DNA from: a virus
Virus record (IMG/VR): IMGVR_UViG_3300035180_003391
Location: 1 to 36,482 of that record
DNA: 36,482 bases
Reading direction: 5' to 3' (one strand)
The notes below the pieces were generated by a model that was not told where the DNA came from, made no database searches, and saw only the letters and a program-made list of their open reading frames with translations. The position numbers and the translations under genes are program-made. Below are positions 8,544 through 16,542 of the stretch, one piece after another (positions within the stretch are counted from its first letter, which is position 1; the number at the start of each line of letters is the position of its first letter).

Positions 8544-9419
8544 TCACTCTCCCCACGTGACCGGGTAGCCCGCTGCCTCGAGGAGCTCGACCGAGCGGAT
8601 GTCCACCGCCGTCTCGAGGTTCTCCGCCGAAGCCACCTTCTCGCTGTCGCCGACCAGATCGAGGTTGATGACGCCGGCGATGCGGCCAGCGGCCTCTTCC
8701 TCGTTCCAACCCGCCGCCGCAGCCTTCTCGACCGCCAGCTCTGCCGCGAGCTCGTCGAGTGCCGAGGACTCCTTCTTCTTGCTGAAGTGGTGGGCCGCAG
8801 CGGCCCCACCAGCGACGGCAGCGGCCCCTGCCCCGAGGGCGGCAGCGCCGGTCCCCTTGGCATGACGACCGAGGAACTTGCCGGCCTTCGGGGAGGCCTT
8901 GCCTGCCACCGAAGCCACGCCCTTGCCCACTCTCTCGACGGCCTTGCCGGCCTTGTCGCCCGCCTTGTGGGCGCCCGAACGGACCTTGTCGAGGAAGCTC
9001 GGCTCCTTCTTGGCGGCGATCTTGCGGATCTCGTCCGTCATCGCATGAGCCATGAAGCGACCGATGTACTCGGCCTCGGCGAGCTTGGCGGCGCTCTCCT
9101 TCTTCTGGAGGAACTCCTCGTCGGCCGCCGCCTTCTTGTCGTGTTCCTCCTTCTCCTTCTCCTCCTCCTCCTCGTCCTTCTTCGACTCGTCGTCGCCGGC
9201 CTCCTTGGAGAAGGTCTCGTTCCAGAGGTAGGCGATCTGCTGCTCCGAGAGCTTCTCGAGGTCGATGCCGTTGGTGGCCGCGAGCTTCGCGAAGAGCTCG
9301 ACCTGAGCCTCCTTCTCGAAGTTGGAGTTGCCGTTGTCCTGCGCGAAGTACTCGGAGATGAGGTTGTCCATCGACGACATGGGGATGTGATCCTTCGGGT
9401 CTGAGTGTCGGGGAGTCAC
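8544..9419 (-). CDS. Unknown glycine-zipper virion-type protein (291 aa), GTG start
   Basis: GTG at 9419 overlaps the protease stop (GTGA) and has GAGGA four bases upstream. ATG at 9380 is the alternative but lacks a ribosome site. The N-terminal half is helical with a run of Glu/Lys residues (about 75-95). Around 150-190 it is Lys/Gly/Ala-rich, followed by an Ala/Gly hydrophobic segment (about 180-205, AAALGAGAAAVAGGAAAA) that could span a membrane. K-[L/I/V]-A motifs recur (FAKLAA, AKLAEA, RKIAAK, EKVASA). It directly follows the prohead protease. Possible roles are an internal or ejection protein, or a scaffold-like protein. Confidence 0.8.
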   Translation of the reverse strand: MTPRHSDPKDHIPMSSMDNLISEYFAQDNGNSNFEKEAQVELFAKLAATNGIDLEKLSEQQIAYLWNETFSKEAGDDESKKDEEEEEKEKEEHDKKAAADEEFLQKKESAAKLAEAEYIGRFMAHAMTDEIRKIAAKKEPSFLDKVRSGAHKAGDKAGKAVERVGKGVASVAGKASPKAGKFLGRHAKGTGAAALGAGAAAVAGGAAAAHHFSKKKESSALDELAAELAVEKAAAAGWNEEEAAGRIAGVINLDLVGDSEKVASAENLETAVDIRSVELLEAAGYPVTWGE

Positions 9420-11581
9420 GTGTTCCTCGAGGGGAATCCCCTCTCCACGCCGGCGACCGTCGCCAGTTTGTTCTGCCTGCTCTCACGCCGCGGTCCGACT
9501 TCGTTGAGGAAGGCGGACTGGAGGTACGCGACTGAGAGGGGGCTGAAGATCTCCTCGGGGTCTGCAGAGGACAGCTTACGGAACTCCGACTGGAATGGGT
9601 AGGCCGATTCCGAAATCAGAGTCTGGCTGTGAGCAGCGAGGTTCATGAGCTGTCCGCGATACGAGTTGTACGCAGCACCAATCTTACGCAGCAGTTCCGT
9701 TGAATGGGAAGAAGACCCCTTCTTCTCTTTGCCGGAGGCGCCCCCGCCACCAGTGACAACCCGCTTCTCGATGGCGGGTGCCAGGGCCGAACGCTTCGAG
9801 AAAAGAGGCATCAACAGCTTTGCGAGAGCTCCCAGAAAGTGCCCAGGACCCAGGTCCATAGGTACCGTCTCGTCCGACTCAGGAAAGATCGTCCCGCTCT
9901 CTTCGTAGTCATCCGCCAGGTCCCGCTTGCCGATGTTGATCAGAACGATGCGCTGGAACTCCCGAGGGCGGAGAACCATACCTAGTCCACCGGACGTCGA
10001 GAGGGCCTTCTCGAGCGGTGCCTTTGCCATCGTCTCGAGCAGGTCACGAGGAAGATCTTCTTCGGAGGCTGCGAGAGCAGGAATGGCCTTGCCCGCAAAC
10101 TGCGAAGGAACGACATCCTTGATGATCTCCCCACTCTTGCTCTTCGCAGCCTTGCCCAAGAAAGCGACCTTGAGCGCGTCCTCGACCTCGGAGATCTTCT
10201 CGAGCTTCTTCTTGCTGTCGATGAGGGCCTTGAGCCTCTCCAGCGGAACAGCGGAGATGGGGCCGAGCATTTTCTTACCCTTCGCGTCGTAGTGCGCGAG
10301 GTAGCCAGCCCGAGCCGCAGCTTCATCCTTGAAGCCGAGCATCACCTTGTCTTCATCGTGCCCCTTGCCGTTCTCCTTGTGCTGATGCACCACGAATGCG
10401 ACAGGGGCATCTTTCACCGGGCCGACGTAGGCATCAACTGCCTCCCCGTCTTTGCCCTTGGTCCCAACGATGTACCCGTATGGGTGTTTCATCTCGGTGC
10501 GCCACGGAACACCCTCCGAGGAGACGCCCTTACGGACGGACCCCTTTTGATTTTCGATGGCGATGGGCAGACCCTGGTGAGTGGTGTGCCCCTCGAGCTT
10601 GTAGGCGACCTTCTCGCCTTCCTCTGAGTACCCGAGCTTCTCTGCGAGCTCGGCGCTCCCACCGATGTCCCAGAAGCCACCGATGCCGGAGCCGGCAATC
10701 TTCATCATCACCTTGGCGGTCTTGTCCGCACCGATGAAGACGAAGCTGATGTCGAAGAACTTGGGATAGTCGTTGTAGACGAACACCTTCCGGCCATCCG
10801 GAAGGATCTTGTTCATCTGCTTCTTCGCGTGCTCACAGTAGTCCGCTCGAGTGACGGAGAGCCCGCGGATCTTGCCCTGGCCGACCCAGACCAGCTTCCC
10901 CTTGTCGTCCTTCTTCTGGTGCTGCGTGGACCTGTGGACAGCGAGGATGGCCTCACCTGGGGACTTGTGCTTCCCAGGGTGGAAGGTGCCCATCGCATCG
11001 CGGTACATCTTCCAGTCGAGGCAGATGCTGCAGGTGTCGAAGGGGACCTTGCAGCCCATCGACACGTCGGGGTGCATGCCGTTCTGGAGCTTGTCCCAGA
11101 CAGACACACCGCCGAACTCCTCGCACTTCTTCTTGTCCACGCGGCACACGAGCTCAACCCGCTTCATGCGGTCGTTCCACACGGAGAGCTCGACCTCCCC
11201 GAACGCCTTCGCATCGTCCTTGTTGCGATGGTGAGCGTACGGGTGGGCGTAGTAGAAGGTCGGGTAGCCGTAGGCCCAGTCCTTCGCCCGCACCTTGTCG
11301 ATGAGCGGGTTGCCCGTCCAGTTGTCCGGCCTGTGGATCAACGAGGCTTCGGTGAAGTAGTCCCCGTTGATGTTTGAGCCGAAGTACTCACCTGCTCCCA
11401 TCGCGTTGACGAGGACGTACTGAGCGTCCTGCCTCGGACGAAGGGAGTCGATGTAGCGGACGACATCCGGCATCAACGTCGCGGACGCAGCCTTCTCAAA
11501 AGCTGCGTCGTTGTTCGTGAACAGAGGAAGGACCGTCGGTCCATTTTCTGTTTCGCCGGCGAAGAGACTGACCTTGATCAT
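9416..11581 (-). CDS. Putative prohead maturation protease fused to an InPase-like polyvalent-protein domain (721 aa)
   Basis: Residues 1-300 resemble phage prohead proteases. A GSNINGDYF motif (68-76) is followed by a His-rich segment (YAHPYAHHRNKDD, candidate H117/H118) and a PDVSMGCKV segment with candidate nucleophile S174. A Cys cluster (C177, C184, C187) may bind metal. Residues about 345-465 match the pattern of the inorganic-pyrophosphatase-like domain found in phage polyvalent proteins: GHTTHQGLPIAIEN, PYGYIVGTKGKDGEAVDAYV, DEDKVMLGF. The C-terminal third is helical and Lys-rich with K-x-A motifs. The ATG has AGGA upstream. Protease identity is inferred from these motifs and from the position ahead of the capsid genes. 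Whether the second domain is active is unknown. Confidence 0.75.
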   Translation of the reverse strand: MIKVSLFAGETENGPTVLPLFTNNDAAFEKAASATLMPDVVRYIDSLRPRQDAQYVLVNAMGAGEYFGSNINGDYFTEASLIHRPDNWTGNPLIDKVRAKDWAYGYPTFYYAHPYAHHRNKDDAKAFGEVELSVWNDRMKRVELVCRVDKKKCEEFGGVSVWDKLQNGMHPDVSMGCKVPFDTCSICLDWKMYRDAMGTFHPGKHKSPGEAILAVHRSTQHQKKDDKGKLVWVGQGKIRGLSVTRADYCEHAKKQMNKILPDGRKVFVYNDYPKFFDISFVFIGADKTAKVMMKIAGSGIGGFWDIGGSAELAEKLGYSEEGEKVAYKLEGHTTHQGLPIAIENQKGSVRKGVSSEGVPWRTEMKHPYGYIVGTKGKDGEAVDAYVGPVKDAPVAFVVHQHKENGKGHDEDKVMLGFKDEAAARAGYLAHYDAKGKKMLGPISAVPLERLKALIDSKKKLEKISEVEDALKVAFLGKAAKSKSGEIIKDVVPSQFAGKAIPALAASEEDLPRDLLETMAKAPLEKALSTSGGLGMVLRPREFQRIVLINIGKRDLADDYEESGTIFPESDETVPMDLGPGHFLGALAKLLMPLFSKRSALAPAIEKRVVTGGGGASGKEKKGSSSHSTELLRKIGAAYNSYRGQLMNLAAHSQTLISESAYPFQSEFRKLSSADPEEIFSPLSVAYLQSAFLNEVGPRRESRQNKLATVAGVERGFPSRNT

Positions 11582-11587
11582 GGAGTC

Positions 11588-12076
11588 CTACCGGGGGGAC
11601 TTCATGGAGCCGATGAAGCTGCCCTTTGCTGCGCTCTGACCCTCTTCGAGAGCTCGCCCCATGGTGCTGGGGAACTTGTCTCGAGAGGCGACGGTGTTGA
11701 CGAGAACGCCACCAGCCGACGAAGGACTGTCGACCATCTGCCGCATGTACGTGCCTGCGACGATGGGGTCCTTAGAGAAGGTCGGGTTCATCGCACGCAG
11801 CGACGAGTACATCTGGTTGAACATGCGGGGATCACGATCGTGATGCTCCTGCAGGTCCGCGTTGTACTCCATCATGTGCTTGAAGTCCCTGGCCTTGGTG
11901 GCTGCGTCGTAGATCTTCGAGGCGGCCATGCCCACTGCGCCGATGCCGCCAGCGATGGCAGCCGTGCCCGCACCGACGCCAGCTCCTCGGAGCATCTGCC
12001 GACCAAAGCTAGGAGTGCCGGTGGCGAGCTTCACGTCCCCGTACTCTTGAACGAAGTCTTCGATCGGGTTGTTCAT
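11588..12076 (-). CDS. Unknown virion-type protein with N-terminal glycine-zipper membrane segment (162 aa)
   Basis: I chose the ATG at 12076 because GGAGG lies 5 bases upstream and the previous stop ends one base before it; a longer frame to 12103 has no ribosome site. After MNNPIEDFVQEYGDVKLATG comes a Gly/Ala hydrophobic segment (about 28-52, GAGVGAGTAAIAGGIGAVGM), then a charged domain with HHDRDPRMFNQMYSSLR and DPIVAGTYMRQMVDSP. I loosely recall this architecture from uncharacterised proteins of large phages. A membrane-interacting virion or ejection protein is plausible. Confidence 0.8.
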   Translation of the reverse strand: MNNPIEDFVQEYGDVKLATGTPSFGRQMLRGAGVGAGTAAIAGGIGAVGMAASKIYDAATKARDFKHMMEYNADLQEHHDRDPRMFNQMYSSLRAMNPTFSKDPIVAGTYMRQMVDSPSSAGGVLVNTVASRDKFPSTMGRALEEGQSAAKGSFIGSMKSPR

Positions 12077-12077
12077 C

Positions 12078-13292
12078 TCAGCCTCCACCGTAGCCCATGT
12101 CACGTGCGGCGAGCTCCATCTCCCGCTGACGATAGTCCTCGGTGCCGGGGACCTTAGAAGCGATCCCGTGAATCGTCCGCTGCACCGCAGGCTTCCGACG
12201 GATCTCGTTGGCCCCTACGAGCGCAGCTGCGTAGGGAGCTGCCTTGCCGGCAGTGCCGAAGTGCTTGACCCACTCATGGTCTTTTCCCAGGAGGGATCGT
12301 CCCACAGCCTCCCCGCCCCTCTGTGCCTTGCCACTGGCCCACTGGAGAGCGTCCTCGCCGTGGTGAATGAGGCCCTTGCCCGTTGCAGCTTCCTTGAGGA
12401 ACGACGTCAGCCGGGCCACTCCCTCTCCGTACTGCTGCTGCTCCTCACGAGCCTCTGCCATCTTGGAGAGGACGTCGCAGAAGTCCTTGAAGTGAGTGAC
12501 CAGCGGATGATCGGGGTTCACCAGGCCGACCGAGGCGTGCTTCGAGAGAGACTGCGCCACGGCCTCGTGGTTCTGGAACACCCCGTTGGCCACGAGGGGA
12601 TCCATCACCACCTGGAAGGCGACCTTCACGTGTTCGTCGCTCGGTGCGCACTGCTGCCAGATCTGGGCGATCTCCGAGAGCGCATGCCCGCTGAGAGCTG
12701 CCTGCTTCACCTGGTTGAAGATGTGCGTCGACAGGTCCTCGTACATCACCTCGAGCGACGAGAGCATCGAAGTCGAAGTCTCGTAGCTGCTGGCGAGCTT
12801 GTCCCGGAGCGTAAGAACATCCCCAAGGGGGTTCACCTCCGGATACTCCTGCCCCGAGCTCGCGAACATCTGCTCGAAGGACGCCTCGTCCCAAGCAGAT
12901 GCCGTCTTCGTCTGGGGCGGCGGATGGTTGTACTCGAGCGAGCCGGTATCGTAGCTCGATCCCCCACCACCATCGTTCAGGTCCTGGATGACCGCGCTCG
13001 GATCTGCGAGGCCGCCCGCCCCGAAGTCCACCACCCGGTGCAGCGAGCCTTCCTTCTTGAAGTCGGTGAGGTAGGCCGCCGTGTTGGCGAACTCGACGAC
13101 CCGCTTGACCTGCTCGGGGGAGAGCCCGGCGGTCTTCACGGTGGACACCACCGCGTTGCCCAGGGTCTTCTCTCGTCCCGCTGCCCATCGGGCGGCGGCA
13201 TGCTTGCCGAGGACCTCGAGGTGCTCTCCACTCACAGCGCGGGCATTCATGTTCTGCAGGATGCCCTGAGTCGGAAGGTTGTGGTCGCTCAT
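12078..13292 (-). CDS. Unknown virion-type protein (404 aa)
   Basis: This is a mainly helical protein with several K-[T/L/V/M]-A motifs (VKTAG, TKTAS, DKLAS, VKVAF, LSKMA) and an Ala/Gly-rich C-terminal part ending DMGYGGG. AGGAGA lies 6 bases before the ATG. The gene starts back to back with the plus-strand HTH gene, 33 bases apart, and runs into the glycine-zipper gene downstream. No enzymatic motif was seen. Composition and neighbours suggest a packaged or scaffold-type protein. Confidence 0.8.
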   Translation of the reverse strand: MSDHNLPTQGILQNMNARAVSGEHLEVLGKHAAARWAAGREKTLGNAVVSTVKTAGLSPEQVKRVVEFANTAAYLTDFKKEGSLHRVVDFGAGGLADPSAVIQDLNDGGGGSSYDTGSLEYNHPPPQTKTASAWDEASFEQMFASSGQEYPEVNPLGDVLTLRDKLASSYETSTSMLSSLEVMYEDLSTHIFNQVKQAALSGHALSEIAQIWQQCAPSDEHVKVAFQVVMDPLVANGVFQNHEAVAQSLSKHASVGLVNPDHPLVTHFKDFCDVLSKMAEAREEQQQYGEGVARLTSFLKEAATGKGLIHHGEDALQWASGKAQRGGEAVGRSLLGKDHEWVKHFGTAGKAAPYAAALVGANEIRRKPAVQRTIHGIASKVPGTEDYRQREMELAARDMGYGGG

Positions 13293-13325
13293 CGAGGTCT
13301 CCTGGGTGGCGCTTCAAGGAATAAC

Positions 13326-14042
13326 ATGGCGGGAAAAAGCATGGGAAGCGACGAAGCCTTCGTCACGGCAGACGAGGCCGCCAAAATGCTGGTCGTCTCA
13401 GTCGGTCAGATCCACTCTTGGAGCCGAACTGGGCTGATTGAGCCTCACTACCCTGCGGGTCACAGCCCCAACCAAGTCAGTCGAAAAAAGTTCCGACGCG
13501 AGGACGTTCTGAGCCTGCAGGAGCTCCGAGAGCTGACTCGAGGCTCGCCAAAGCAGAAGGTACCCCAACTTGCCATGCGGGCCTTCGTGTCGAGCAGGCG
13601 GACGGAGCGTCGCCTCGAGGAGCTGATGCTCTACCTGGGGCTGACCACGACATCCCTTGGCATCGAGGACGAGCAGGTGCGGTCGTTCCACGCAGCCGCT
13701 ACGGACTTCCTCGTCAACCCGGGCATCCTGGCCCAGACCGAGATCGTGGAGTGGGCGCAGAAGCTCCTGACCATCACCGAGGAGTACCTGGCCCTCGTGG
13801 TGCGGACCACCGGGGACAAGGACGCCTGGAAGATGTTCACCGCAGTGGTGCTCGAGCTCGCAAAGCAATGCTCGGAAGGAAGCACTGCCCGGATGTACGT
13901 CGAGCACTCGCGCAGAAACCTGCGCAACGCCTCGTACTTCCACATCAGAGACGTGAAGGGCACCAGGGAAGCCGACAAGACGTTCCCTCGAGAAGGCTAC
14001 ACCTTGCGACTGGCTCGCACGTTCTTTCCGCAACAGACCTAG
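13326..14042 (+). CDS. MerR/excisionase-like helix-turn-helix DNA-binding protein (238 aa)
   Basis: The ATG at 13326 has AAGGA five bases upstream. A frame open back to 12069 is only antisense to the neighbour. Residues 12-65 match a MerR- or excisionase-type winged HTH (VTADEAAKMLVVSVGQIHSW, then a basic KKFRRED wing leading into a helix). Residues 85-238 are a helical domain of unknown function, possibly for dimerisation. The gene stands alone on the plus strand inside the minus-strand structural block, divergent from the 404-aa gene and overlapping the end of the terminase gene by 4 bases. It probably regulates transcription. A terminase small-subunit-like DNA-recognition role is an alternative, since it adjoins terL. 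Confidence 0.8.
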   Translation: MAGKSMGSDEAFVTADEAAKMLVVSVGQIHSWSRTGLIEPHYPAGHSPNQVSRKKFRREDVLSLQELRELTRGSPKQKVPQLAMRAFVSSRRTERRLEELMLYLGLTTTSLGIEDEQVRSFHAAATDFLVNPGILAQTEIVEWAQKLLTITEEYLALVVRTTGDKDAWKMFTAVVLELAKQCSEGSTARMYVEHSRRNLRNASYFHIRDVKGTREADKTFPREGYTLRLARTFFPQQT

Positions 14043-15883
14043 CCCTGATAGAGCGGGCCCTTGTAGCTGCCCTGGTTCGGCCCCTGCTGATCGAACTCCC
14101 GCTTCGGCACGATGATGTCCGGGCGGGGGATGACGATCATGGACGCGAGGAAACAGTACAGGATGGCGTGGAACGCATCATCCGGTCGGTCCGGTCGGTG
14201 GTTGTACTGAATCATCCGCAGCGTGTTGTTGTACTCGCTGTAGATGTTCAGCAGGTCCTGTGCGAACGGCTCCCGGAACTCCTCGAAGCGAGGGAACTCG
14301 ATCTGTTTTCGCTTGATGGCGGCAAAGATGTCGCTCATCACCTCAGTCCGGTGAACGATCCAGCGCTGAAGCTGGGGGTTCATGAAGACCTTCTTCTTTG
14401 CCCGGCCCGCGTACTGGAAGCGCTGCACTCGAGCCTGCCCGAACTCACGAAGCAGAACGTTGTTCGTAGCGAAGCCACCGCCGTAGTCCGACCCGATGAT
14501 GCGCACGTTGAAGGCCCGGAAGATGGCCGTCAGCTTCTTCACCTGAATCTGCGGATCAGTGTCCTCCCCAGTGAACCGATGGATCCAGAAGATACGAAAC
14601 TTCGATCCCTCGTAGTACCCAAGGCAAGCGACGGAGTAGCTGTTCTCTCCGGTGCCATGGTCTAGGCCTGCGAAGATCTGATGACCCGTCAGCTTCTTGC
14701 GGGTCCGCTCGAGCACATCTGGGTGCATCGTGATGTCTGGGTTGCAGCACTCCTTCACCTGCCCGAGGGTGAGAGGACGCATGCCCGAGTCGTACGAGAT
14801 GCCGAGGACCTCGTTGTAGAACTTGTCTCGAGGGTATCGGCTGTAGTCGAGCATGATCTCGTCCCACGACCGCCAGGGCACCATGAGCTGGGGAATGCGG
14901 TAGCTCTCAAAGATGCCGTCCTTCACCATGTTCGCCCACTGGGCGTCCTTGTGACTGGCGTCGATGGGCTTGCCGCACTTCTCACAAATGAGGCCACGCC
15001 GCCCCATGTTCTTCTCGCCGAGGACGTTCCAGTAACGCCCTCCTTCCCCACCATGCGCATCGCAGGGCACGACCCACTCCCCCTGCGTGGACATCGGGCG
15101 GCCGTCCTTGGAGACGCCAGACCGGTAGTACTCGAGGGAGTTGTCCAGGCCCTTGGGCGTGCCGGAGTAGATGTACCGCTTCAGTGCTTCCGGTGCGTGG
15201 GAGGTGCACTGCTCGATGACCGGGATGTTGTCGGAGAGGATGTCCTGGAGCTCGTCGATCGCGAGGCACATCGCAGGGATGCCTCGGGTACGGTCGGCGT
15301 TGAGGAAGGCGTACCGCAGGGTGATCTTGGCCCGGTTGACGAACTGCTTCTCGAAAATGTTCTGCGAGAGCATGCTCGTCGTGTACGCCCTCAGAACATC
15401 GCTCGTCTCGATGGGCTCCTTGATGCGGTCGGCGCTGAACACCTTCGTCTGCGTCGCTGACGGCGAGACGTAGAGCGTCTTGTACGCCGTGATGATGCAC
15501 GAGTAGGTGAGGATGATGTTCCCGAGCAGGGTGCTCTTTTCGACCTGTCGGCCGCAGAACAGGAGCATGCGCTTGGCGGGAGTGTTGTACGGACGGCGCA
15601 TGTGGCGCCTGCCCTCGAAGCTGAAGTTCTCGTAGCCGAGCCCATCCTGCCTGGGCATCCGGAACGCGAACTCTGTGAACTGGCTCGGGTAGACCGACGG
15701 CAGCTTGGTCAGCCTCTTGGCCTGCGCATCGATGTCGATGAAGTCCTCGAAAGCCTCGGGCTCCGGCATCCAGGGCACGCCGTTGTGCATCCGGGCGAGC
15801 TCTTCGTCCGTGAACTCCACCGGCTCGAGGTCTTCCTCCGCTGTCGGTTCGCCCTTCTCAATGTCTGTCTGGTGAGAGAACAT
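14039..15883 (-). CDS. terL: Terminase large subunit (614 aa)
   Basis: This is the DNA-packaging motor and nuclease. The ATPase domain has Walker A GRQVEKST (111-118), Walker B CLAIDE (D210/E211) and the YSGTP coupling motif. The RNase H-like nuclease domain shows Asp-bearing motifs AGLDHGTG (near 405), IIGSDYGG (near 463) and RPDDAFH (near 567). A Cys/His insertion between the domains (VPCDAH then CEKCGKPI) resembles a zinc-binding hairpin known in other large terminases. The Walker A has Glu where Gly is commonest. The start at 15883 lacks a strong ribosome site; ATG at 15790 is an alternative. K-x-A motifs are absent, in contrast to the virion proteins nearby. Confidence 0.95.
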   Translation of the reverse strand: MFSHQTDIEKGEPTAEEDLEPVEFTDEELARMHNGVPWMPEPEAFEDFIDIDAQAKRLTKLPSVYPSQFTEFAFRMPRQDGLGYENFSFEGRRHMRRPYNTPAKRMLLFCGRQVEKSTLLGNIILTYSCIITAYKTLYVSPSATQTKVFSADRIKEPIETSDVLRAYTTSMLSQNIFEKQFVNRAKITLRYAFLNADRTRGIPAMCLAIDELQDILSDNIPVIEQCTSHAPEALKRYIYSGTPKGLDNSLEYYRSGVSKDGRPMSTQGEWVVPCDAHGGEGGRYWNVLGEKNMGRRGLICEKCGKPIDASHKDAQWANMVKDGIFESYRIPQLMVPWRSWDEIMLDYSRYPRDKFYNEVLGISYDSGMRPLTLGQVKECCNPDITMHPDVLERTRKKLTGHQIFAGLDHGTGENSYSVACLGYYEGSKFRIFWIHRFTGEDTDPQIQVKKLTAIFRAFNVRIIGSDYGGGFATNNVLLREFGQARVQRFQYAGRAKKKVFMNPQLQRWIVHRTEVMSDIFAAIKRKQIEFPRFEEFREPFAQDLLNIYSEYNNTLRMIQYNHRPDRPDDAFHAILYCFLASMIVIPRPDIIVPKREFDQQGPNQGSYKGPLYQG

Positions 15884-15889
15884 CAGCGC

Positions 15890-16168
15890 ATGTTCCCGCC
15901 TGCAAACACCGACAACGTAAACAAATGGCTGGAGGACATGCTCTCTTCACTGACGCGTGCCGGTTTGATTGCGAACCCAGAGGTCGTGGTGGACAAGATC
16001 GAGGACGGCAAGCTCTCGGTCCTCATCCGGCTGCACGACTCCATCCCGAAGTCTGGCTGGTCTCCGCTCCGAAAGTACCTGGAGCAGTACGGCAAGGCCT
16101 CGGGATGGCGGGTGGAGAAGATCCGTCAGCCTCGAGGGGCCTTGCTGTTCTTGGCCTCGAGGGCCTGA
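15890..16168 (+). CDS. Small unknown protein on the opposite strand (92 aa)
   Basis: The ATG at 15890 lies only 6 bases from the divergent terminase start. The ribosome site is weak (GGTGAGAGAAC at a loose distance). The protein looks like a small alpha/beta domain: a helix with WLEDMLSSLTRAGL, a KIEDGKLSVLIRLHD strand pair, and a basic end. Its 3' end overlaps the convergent 138-aa gene by 43 bases. If it is not real, 15884-16125 would be a non-coding gap ahead of terL on the minus strand. Confidence 0.5.
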   Translation: MFPPANTDNVNKWLEDMLSSLTRAGLIANPEVVVDKIEDGKLSVLIRLHDSIPKSGWSPLRKYLEQYGKASGWRVEKIRQPRGALLFLASRA

Positions 16169-16542
16169 TCGAGCTCGGAGTAGAAGCGCTTGATGCGCTC
16201 CTCCGGCAGACCCTCATTGGCGAAGCCGTTGCAGCGAAGCCACCAGGACTCGACCTCCTGGGTCCAGGCGGCCTTCAGTCGGGGGAAGCCGGCCTGAAAG
16301 ACGGCCTGAGCGACGTCCGACATCGTGTTCGGAAAGACATCGTCCCAGTACCCCTTCGCGGGGCACTCGGCAGTCTTGAAGAAATGAAAGACGATGTCTT
16401 CGTCCTCGAAGGCATGCTCCGCACGGAACGTCGTGTAGCTCTCGTCCTTGATGAACTGAAGGGGCTGAACCCCCTGGTCATTCTGACTCGAAAGCAGGCT
16501 CGTCGCCTCCGTCTCCCCCATCGAAGTCGGCTGGAAGTTCAT
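16126..16542 (-). CDS. Unknown protein upstream of terminase (138 aa)
   Basis: The ATG at 16542 has GGAG about 7 bases upstream and overlaps the end of the previous gene by 65 bases in another frame. The protein is acidic with an aromatic-rich core (DEDIVFHFFKTAEC, YWDDVFPN, ESWWLRCNGF) and a helical C-terminus. It is the last minus-strand gene before terL. A terminase small subunit or packaging partner is possible from position only; no DNA-binding motif was seen. Confidence 0.75.
   Translation of the reverse strand: MNFQPTSMGETEATSLLSSQNDQGVQPLQFIKDESYTTFRAEHAFEDEDIVFHFFKTAECPAKGYWDDVFPNTMSDVAQAVFQAGFPRLKAAWTQEVESWWLRCNGFANEGLPEERIKRFYSELDQALEAKNSKAPRG

Noticed and set aside
12069-13325. 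Upstream extension of the plus-strand HTH frame
   Set aside because: It is antisense to the 404-aa gene. The HTH gene has its own ribosome site and ATG at 13326.
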